In this document: positions 6,160-9,674 of the stretch, piece after piece | Layout of the letters: every line of letters starts with the position of its first letter | Position numbering within the stretch: the first letter of the stretch is position 1 | Assembly: GCA_022562335.1 (NCBI GenBank) | Contig: JADFPM010000083.1 | Span: 1-9,674 of the forward strand | Direction: 5' to 3' | Length of the DNA stretch: 9,674 nt | DNA from: Chloroflexota bacterium | GTDB lineage: Bacteria > Chloroflexota > Dehalococcoidia > Lucifugimonadales > UBA3495 | Program-made: the position numbers and the translations under genes | Notes under the pieces: model-generated | Databases searched by the model: none | Seen by the model: the letters and a program-made list of their open reading frames with translations, nothing else | Told to the model about the DNA's origin: nothing

Positions 6160-7728
6160 CTACGGGTTTTGGGGCGGGAACGGGATTGAACCGAGGTGGG
6201 GTCCCAGCCAATTCAGCTCGTTGGCCAGGTGCATCGCCCCGGCGGTGACCAACCGGTCGCTGGTCACTTGCCAGTTCTCACCGTCCCAGGTTATCTCTTC
6301 GGCGGGCACCGGCAGCTTGCCCACCATGGGAGGTGGAGGAGCGTTGGCGGGATGATAGTAGACTGGACTGGGCAGGTCTTTCTCAAATTCTCCCGCCATC
6401 ACGCCGTTCTTACCCGGCGGCGATGATAGCTGCATTCCTCCCAAGCTTATGGTCGCCTCGTAGAAGGCCAGAAGCATGTCTGAGGCTTCGCCCTTGGTGT
6501 CATCGCTGCCCTGCTGAACCAGGGAATTAAGACCACCGATGATCCAGGCCACGTCGTCCACGTTATAGACGTTTTTGGATTTGAATATGCCGTTGGAGGG
6601 GTCGAAGTCATCGGTCATGGATTGGAAGACCGCGTCGGCTGCCTGGCGGTGTTCCCCACCGTTTTGGGTGGCGGCCATGGACAGAAGACCGGCCAGGGCG
6701 GCGGCCTGCTCCACCACGTCCTGGGAATCGAGACCCACCAGGTTGGCGTTGGCAATGGTATTTGCCTGGGCCAGTGCGCCCTGGGAAACGGCGGGGTCTT
6801 CCGCCGTCGAGGCCCGGTAAGTAAGCGCGCGTATAGCGGCGGCCGACTCTTTGGCCGACTCGGGCTCCCGGGCTTCCAGAGACTTGAACAGCCCATTAGC
6901 CGCCCCTTCAAACATGGGGTGCATATCCGGATTAGCGTAACGCCCGCCCGACTCGCCGGTCAGCAGGGAAATGTCGGAAAGTGTGTGCAACATGACCCAA
7001 TTGGCGGTGTAGTCCAGGCTGCCGTCGGAATCCCGGTATAGACCGTCGTCCATGTTCAATAGGTTTTCCATGGCGTATTTACCCTGGACCTGAGAGAGCA
7101 TATTAACCATGACGCCGAGGAAGCGTTGCAGGGCGCCAAAGTCGTCGGTGGGCTTACCGAATTTCTCGCTGGCAAAATTATGGGCCCACTGGCTCAGCTT
7201 CAACATGGTCTCCGCCTGGGCCCGGACTCGCACCGTTTTGTCGAACGTATCCGGGTCCAGCCGCAGGCCTTCCAGGTCCAATGGACCGAAATCTCGGGGA
7301 TCGTTGACCATGTTTGGACTTCCCGAGGCATACACTGCCTGCAGTGGAAGCATATTTTGCGGAATGGTCAAAGGATCGTCGGCGTTCTGGGCCACCATTT
7401 GCATAGCCTGCGCCATCATCTCCATGGGGGGCTGAAAGGGAATCCCCATTCCCGATCCCATGACAAATGGTCCGAAGTGGCCTCGGGAAAGCCAGTAGCC
7501 TTGCCACACCAAAGCGGCTGAATTGAACTCGGGGTCGCCACCTATGATCCCGCTTCCAGTCACCGGCGGAGGAACTGGTGTTTCAGTAGGTGCGGCGGTT
7601 GCCGTTGGTTGGGGAGTGGGCGCCGGCGTAAAAGTAGGGGCAGCGCTGGTGCAGGCCACTGCGGCCAATGCCACGACCCCTACGAGGACGGCCAATCCTC
7701 TTTTGGTAAATCTGGGTAGTATCTTCAC
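6160..7728 (-). CDS. Secreted lipoprotein of unknown function with helical-repeat-like body
   Basis: This 522-residue protein has a lipoprotein signal: a basic start (MKILPRFTKR), a hydrophobic core (11-23) and a lipobox ending AAVAC, with C26 as the lipidated residue and the only cysteine. A Pro/Thr-rich linker (27-56) then spaces the mature domain from the membrane. Residues 88-112 are methionine-rich (seven Met). Residues 160-430 are mostly Ala/Leu-rich amphipathic helices with Gly/Asp/Asn loops, suggesting an alpha-solenoid or alpha/alpha-toroid. The C-terminus (450-522) is Pro-rich with aromatic strands. There are no CXXCH haem motifs. The start is GTG at 7726-7728, fixed by a full AGGAGGT 7 nt upstream and by the signal peptide beginning there. 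I do not recognise the family. It is monocistronic by position, with a hairpin downstream and a divergent gene pair upstream. Confidence 0.85.
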   Translation of the reverse strand: MKILPRFTKRGLAVLVGVVALAAVACTSAAPTFTPAPTPQPTATAAPTETPVPPPVTGSGIIGGDPEFNSAALVWQGYWLSRGHFGPFVMGSGMGIPFQPPMEMMAQAMQMVAQNADDPLTIPQNMLPLQAVYASGSPNMVNDPRDFGPLDLEGLRLDPDTFDKTVRVRAQAETMLKLSQWAHNFASEKFGKPTDDFGALQRFLGVMVNMLSQVQGKYAMENLLNMDDGLYRDSDGSLDYTANWVMLHTLSDISLLTGESGGRYANPDMHPMFEGAANGLFKSLEAREPESAKESAAAIRALTYRASTAEDPAVSQGALAQANTIANANLVGLDSQDVVEQAAALAGLLSMAATQNGGEHRQAADAVFQSMTDDFDPSNGIFKSKNVYNVDDVAWIIGGLNSLVQQGSDDTKGEASDMLLAFYEATISLGGMQLSSPPGKNGVMAGEFEKDLPSPVYYHPANAPPPPMVGKLPVPAEEITWDGENWQVTSDRLVTAGAMHLANELNWLGPHLGSIPFPPQNP

Positions 7729-7735
7729 TGGGTTT

Positions 7736-7742
7736 ACCTCCT
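7736..7742 (-). promoter_or_regulatory. Strong Shine-Dalgarno for the GTG start of the lipoprotein
   Basis: The minus strand reads AGGAGGT with 7-nt spacing to GTG 7726-7728. It decides this non-ATG start. Confidence 0.8.
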
Positions 7743-8160
7743 GGAAATTCGCATTCCTCCGGCCGCAGCGTGGCGATGCGAGGCTGCCAGGCCGTGGATT
7801 GCGGTCAAGTTGTCGGAGTTATTTGACGCCCACTGGAATATCTAGGACGGGTGGCGTCGTTTTCGTTTGCGGGCTAATCCATGACGGCGCGCTCGCCTGG
7901 CTGCCCAACCAACAAATTTGATGATACTGTGCACGGGAAAGATGCAGAAAAGCCATGGGTATCTCCGATTACCCGAAAAGGCGAAGACCGTGTAAAAGAG
8001 GCGGAGGCAGGATGGCCGGGGCTTTCCGGAGTGACAGAAGCCCATTGCCACCCTGGCTGCCAATGGATTCAATGGTGCCTGTCGATAGGTAACATAGTCA
8101 CTGAAACCGCAGAAGGGATCAGTAGTGGGGCAGGCGAGCATACCAAATTGGGCCGTGAAC
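7743..8160. other. Intergenic region with no recognisable gene
   Basis: About 420 nt between the lipoprotein start and the three-Cys cassette hold no gene I can support. Two opposing open frames of about 100 codons overlap here, but neither has a ribosome-binding site or recognisable protein character. I see only weak structure: a 5-bp hairpin GGGTA/TACCC (7957-7974), an imperfect palindrome CCATTGCCA/TGCCAATGG (8042-8066) and a nearby direct copy of CAATGG (8061 and 8070). No convincing promoter for the lipoprotein gene was found. It could be a decayed gene or an insertion scar. Confidence 0.5.
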
Positions 8161-8232
8161 GAATCTTAGATTAGATGAGTGGGCCACACGTTGACCTAAA
8201 TCAGCGGTGTGCTTCATACTAATTTAAGATTC
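8161..8232. repeat. 14-bp inverted repeat (13/14) bracketing the cassette promoter
   Basis: GAATCTTAGATTAG (8161-8174) is repeated inverted at 8219-8232 with one difference, G in place of A when read in the same orientation. The two arms enclose 44 nt that hold the putative -35 box, and the right arm overlaps the end of the putative -10. A smaller CACAC/GTGTG pair (8185-8189 and 8207-8211) is nested inside. It could be a pair of operator sites or the trace of an insertion; the sequence alone does not decide. Confidence 0.6.
8191..8220 (+). promoter_or_regulatory. Putative promoter of the three-Cys-motif cassette
   Basis: TTGACC (8191-8196, 5/6 to consensus) is followed after 18 nt by CATACT (8215-8220, 4/6). 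Transcription would start near 8227, downstream of the in-frame GTG at 8209 and upstream of the TTG at 8254, which fits the TTG as the true start. Confidence 0.4.
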
Positions 8233-8244
8233 TGTCCAATTGTT

Positions 8245-8249
8245 GAGGT
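8245..8249 (+). promoter_or_regulatory. Ribosome-binding site that selects the TTG start at 8254
   Basis: GAGGT lies 4 nt before TTG 8254-8256. No comparable site precedes the GTG at 8209. Confidence 0.55.
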
Positions 8250-8253
8250 AGGT

Positions 8254-9033
8254 TTGGCGCTTAAATCAGCTATCGAGTGGACCGACGCCACCTGGAACCC
8301 GGTGACCGGCTGCACGAAAATCAGTCCAGGTTGCGCCCATTGCTATGCCGAAGCGATAACATTGCGTTTTCGGAGAGGACCGGCATTTTTACCCGGACAA
8401 GCGGTGATCAAGACGCACGATGACCGGCTGAGGTTGCCGTTGTCGTGGAAAGACCCGCGCCGGATATTCGTGAATAGTATGAGCGACCTGTTCCATGAGG
8501 AAGTCTCCTTGGAATTCATCCAAAAGGTTTTTCAGGTGATGGAACAGGCTGAAAGACACACATTCCAAATCCTGACCAAGCGGCACGAAAGGCTTGAGGC
8601 CATCGCTGGTGAGTTGGCTTGGCCTGATAATGTTTGGATGGGGGTGTCCGTAGAGAACCAGTATTGGGCGGACCGGCGCATTCCATTATTGGCGAAGGTT
8701 CCGGCGGCGGTGCGCTTCCTATCCGTAGAACCGTTGCTAAAGCCGGTGGATTTGAGCCGGCACCTGGAGAACATCGACTGGGTCGTCGTCGGAGGCGAAA
8801 GCGGGCCAAAGGCGAGAGGATTGCAGGAAGAATGGGTTCGGAAAATCCGGGACGACTGCCTCCAAGCGGATGTCAGCTTCTTTTTCAAACAATGGGGAGG
8901 AAGGACGAGTAAAGCGGGCGGGCGCACGCTGGATGGCCGGATATGGGACCAGATGCCAGCGGTCAAGACATCCACGAAAAAGGCCGGATGGGACAATCCC
9001 TTGAGGGGTTCACTGTCCGCCTCATCACGGTGA
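8254..9033 (+). CDS. DUF5131 / phage Gp37-Gp68-like three-Cys-motif protein
   Basis: The 259-residue protein opens with IEWTDATWNPVTGCTKISPG and then CAHCYAE. This is the hallmark of the DUF5131 (Gp37/Gp68) family, with cysteines C20, C27 and C30 in a CX6CX2C array. That array recalls the iron-sulfur site of radical-SAM enzymes (CX3CX2C) but has wider spacing. Further family motifs, probably beta-strands of a TIM-barrel-like fold, are FVNSMSDLFH (72-81), ILTKRHERL (106-114), GVSVENQ (130-136), FLSVEPLLKP (155-164), VVVGGESGP (177-185) and FFKQWGG (210-216). I choose TTG 8254 because homologues start close to the IEWTDATWNP motif and a GAGGT site precedes it. The frame extends to GTG 8209, which would add 15 residues. 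A tcmP gene follows after 31 nt, the usual partner. The reaction is unknown; radical-SAM-like chemistry is inference. Confidence 0.92.
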   Translation: MALKSAIEWTDATWNPVTGCTKISPGCAHCYAEAITLRFRRGPAFLPGQAVIKTHDDRLRLPLSWKDPRRIFVNSMSDLFHEEVSLEFIQKVFQVMEQAERHTFQILTKRHERLEAIAGELAWPDNVWMGVSVENQYWADRRIPLLAKVPAAVRFLSVEPLLKPVDLSRHLENIDWVVVGGESGPKARGLQEEWVRKIRDDCLQADVSFFFKQWGGRTSKAGGRTLDGRIWDQMPAVKTSTKKAGWDNPLRGSLSASSR

Positions 9034-9064
9034 GGAGACCAGAGTTAGTATACGAGGCCCTAGT

Positions 9065-9674
9065 ATGGCGTCACAGCAAACCATTTGGCCAATAGAGCCA
9101 CACACCCTCGCGAAACATCAAATTCTCCTAAAGTACTTGCAGGCTTGGCTGCCAATAATGTCAAGCTGGAACGGGCGTGTTTTATACATTGATGGCTTTG
9201 CCGGGCCTGGTCGGTACACGGGGGGTGAGCCCGGCTCACCCATTGTTGCAATAGATGCTGCTATCAATCATTCGGCCCGCATAAACGCCCAACTAGTCTT
9301 CTTATTCATTGAGGCTGACTCAAATAGGGCCGAACACTTAGAATCCGTGCTAGCGCGAAAAGAGTTGCCGCCAAACTTTAGTTATAAAGTTTACAACTCG
9401 GAATTCGGTGAAGTGATCACGGATGTCCTGGACCAAATGGACGAACGACGAGGACGCCTTGCCCCTGCCTTCGTATTCGTGGATCCATTCGGTTACTCCC
9501 ATACACCGTTCGGAGTAATCAGACGACTATTGGGGAACCCCAACTGCGAAGTTTTGATTACCTTCATGTACCAGTTCATAAATCGATTCGTGTCGCTACC
9601 GGAACAATGGGGACACTTGGACCAGTTATATGGAACTTCTGATTGGAGAAAAGTTTTACAGGCTCAAACTCCAG
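9065..9674 (+). CDS. tcmP: Three-Cys-motif partner protein TcmP (3' end outside window)
   Basis: The frame is open from ATG 9065 to the window edge (203 codons seen). GAGG at 9054-9057 is 7 nt upstream. The N-terminus HTLAKHQILLKYLQAW (13-28) followed by YIDGFAGPGRY (41-51) and GSP (57-59) is the signature of TcmP, which is named for being encoded beside DUF5131 three-Cys proteins, as here. The order of motifs resembles a class I SAM-dependent methyltransferase: the Gly-rich loop DGFAGPG, an acidic strand end FIEAD (81-85), and FVFVDPFGYS (137-146), comparable to the DPPY-type motif. Then follows LITFMYQFINRF (164-175). Methyltransferase-like chemistry is inference; no function is established to my knowledge. 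The coding sequence is less GC-rich than the core genes to the left, which suits recent acquisition. The C-terminal part is unseen, so intactness cannot be judged. Confidence 0.92.
   Translation, partial: MASQQTIWPIEPHTLAKHQILLKYLQAWLPIMSSWNGRVLYIDGFAGPGRYTGGEPGSPIVAIDAAINHSARINAQLVFLFIEADSNRAEHLESVLARKELPPNFSYKVYNSEFGEVITDVLDQMDERRGRLAPAFVFVDPFGYSHTPFGVIRRLLGNPNCEVLITFMYQFINRFVSLPEQWGHLDQLYGTSDWRKVLQAQTP

Noticed and set aside
7842..8141. Open frame of 99 codons on the minus strand in the intergenic region
   Set aside because: No ribosome-binding site precedes its ATG, the composition is rich in Arg, Cys and Phe without motifs, and an opposing frame of similar length overlaps it. It may be decayed sequence but cannot be supported as a gene.
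7881..8174. Open frame of 97 codons on the plus strand in the same intergenic region
   Set aside because: No ribosome-binding site and no recognisable domain; it overlaps the opposing frame almost completely.
1..9674. CRISPR array or transposase
   Set aside because: No regularly spaced direct repeats and no transposase-like protein were seen in any frame.

Overview
The window looks like chromosomal DNA from a high-GC bacterium, most likely a member of the Chloroflexota (Dehalococcoidia/SAR202-like). The grounds are the gene content, a four-repeat S1 protein, and a lipoprotein whose lipidated cysteine is followed by a long Pro/Thr-rich linker of a kind common in that phylum. The assignment is an inference; no rRNA or tRNA gene is present to test it.

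Left edge (1-619, plus strand): the 3' part of a MerR-family metal-responsive regulator and, 2 nt downstream, a 69-residue Cys/Gly-rich protein that resembles a small metal-binding protein. They look like a two-gene metal-response unit. This unit converges on the next block across a 52-nt gap.

Centre (672-7728, minus strand): four genes read right to left. They are a lipoprotein of unknown function (GTG start, strong Shine-Dalgarno), a four-domain ribosomal S1-like protein, an arylsulfotransferase-family beta-propeller protein, and valyl-tRNA synthetase (valS). A 15-bp perfect hairpin and a good sigma70-type promoter separate the lipoprotein from the S1 gene. A consensus -10 box with nearby CCTGGAA/TTCCAGG palindromic sites lies upstream of the beta-propeller gene. 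Core translation genes (valS, S1) therefore sit beside accessory genes.

Right edge (about 8160-9674, plus strand): after roughly 0.5 kb without a recognisable gene comes a two-gene cassette. The first gene is a DUF5131 / phage Gp37-Gp68-like protein with a CX6CX2C three-cysteine motif. The second is its family partner TcmP (three-Cys-motif partner), which runs off the window. This pair has no established function that I know of. Its base composition is lower in GC than the core genes, and its putative promoter lies inside a 14-bp (13/14) inverted repeat. This is the most interesting part of the window: a probably mobile, radical-SAM-like plus methyltransferase-like gene pair beside core chromosomal genes.
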